Assembly (NCBI GenBank): GCA_946406585.1
Contig: CAMJLI010000112.1
Location: 1-6,608 of the forward strand
Source of the DNA: an uncultured Prevotellaceae bacterium
GTDB lineage: Bacteria; Bacteroidota; Bacteroidia; Bacteroidales; Bacteroidaceae
Direction of reading: 5' to 3'
DNA: 6,608 nt
Part shown: positions 6,580 to 6,608 of the stretch, piece by piece
How positions within the stretch are numbered: the first letter of the stretch is position 1
How the letters are laid out: every line of letters begins with the position of its first letter
Program-made: the position numbers and the translations under genes
Notes under the pieces: model-generated
Database searches by the model: none
What the model was told of the DNA's origin: nothing
The model's input: the letters and a program-made list of their open reading frames with translations, nothing else

Positions 6580-6592
6580 GTCAAGTTTGCAA
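6573..6592. repeat. Inverted repeat TTGCAAA-N6-TTTGCAA over the -33 element
   Basis: Perfect 7-bp arms at 6573-6579 and 6586-6592 flank the 6-nt spacer GTCAAG. The left arm contains the TTTG -33 element of the ATPase promoter, so a protein bound here would compete with or contact RNA polymerase. Read on the plus strand, the repeat is followed by a run of eight T (6599-6606), so it also resembles a plus-strand terminator, although no plus-strand gene precedes it here. Confidence 0.45.
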
Positions 6593-6608
6593 ATTATGTT
6601 TTTTTTAG

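Overview
The window looks like chromosomal DNA from an anaerobic member of the Bacteroidota, most likely order Bacteroidales (Prevotella or Bacteroides relatives). The grounds are a textbook Bacteroidota promoter (TTTG, 19 nt, TATCTTTG) near the right end and a second TAnnTTTG box before the lipoprotein gene. In addition, A/T-rich leaders lack clear Shine-Dalgarno sequences, there is a single-chain pyruvate:ferredoxin oxidoreductase, and there is an AAA_14/DUF4143-type ATPase of the kind abundant in this order. The genus is an inference.

All four main genes lie on the minus strand, so transcription runs from right to left. First is a 395-aa P-loop ATPase (5304-6491) with its own consensus promoter. 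After a 54-bp A/T-rich gap comes a complete 1190-aa pyruvate:ferredoxin oxidoreductase (1677-5249), the central anaerobic enzyme turning pyruvate into acetyl-CoA. A strong G+C hairpin at 1619-1649 follows it. Next is a 268-aa metallo-beta-lactamase-fold hydrolase resembling RNase Z (735-1541), preceded by a leader with a second hairpin and a possible 20-codon ORF whose stop overlaps the hydrolase start. Last is a 198-aa lipoprotein (45-641) whose C-terminal third is built of 11-residue Ala-rich helical repeats, with its own promoter-like box.

The genes do not form an obvious pathway. Promoters and hairpins between them suggest separate transcription units, with the ATPase possibly reading through into the oxidoreductase. 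No insertion sequence, CRISPR array, tRNA or rRNA is visible, and no stretch over 300 bp lacks a gene.

The most unusual points are as follows. The ATPase has Gln where the Walker B glutamate is expected, and its C-terminal motif is also eroded. The hydrolase keeps the RNase Z metal ligands but lacks room for the tRNA-binding arm. The hydrolase leader carries the overlapping mini-ORF. An inverted repeat covers the ATPase promoter -33 element. No convincing new multi-gene system is visible.
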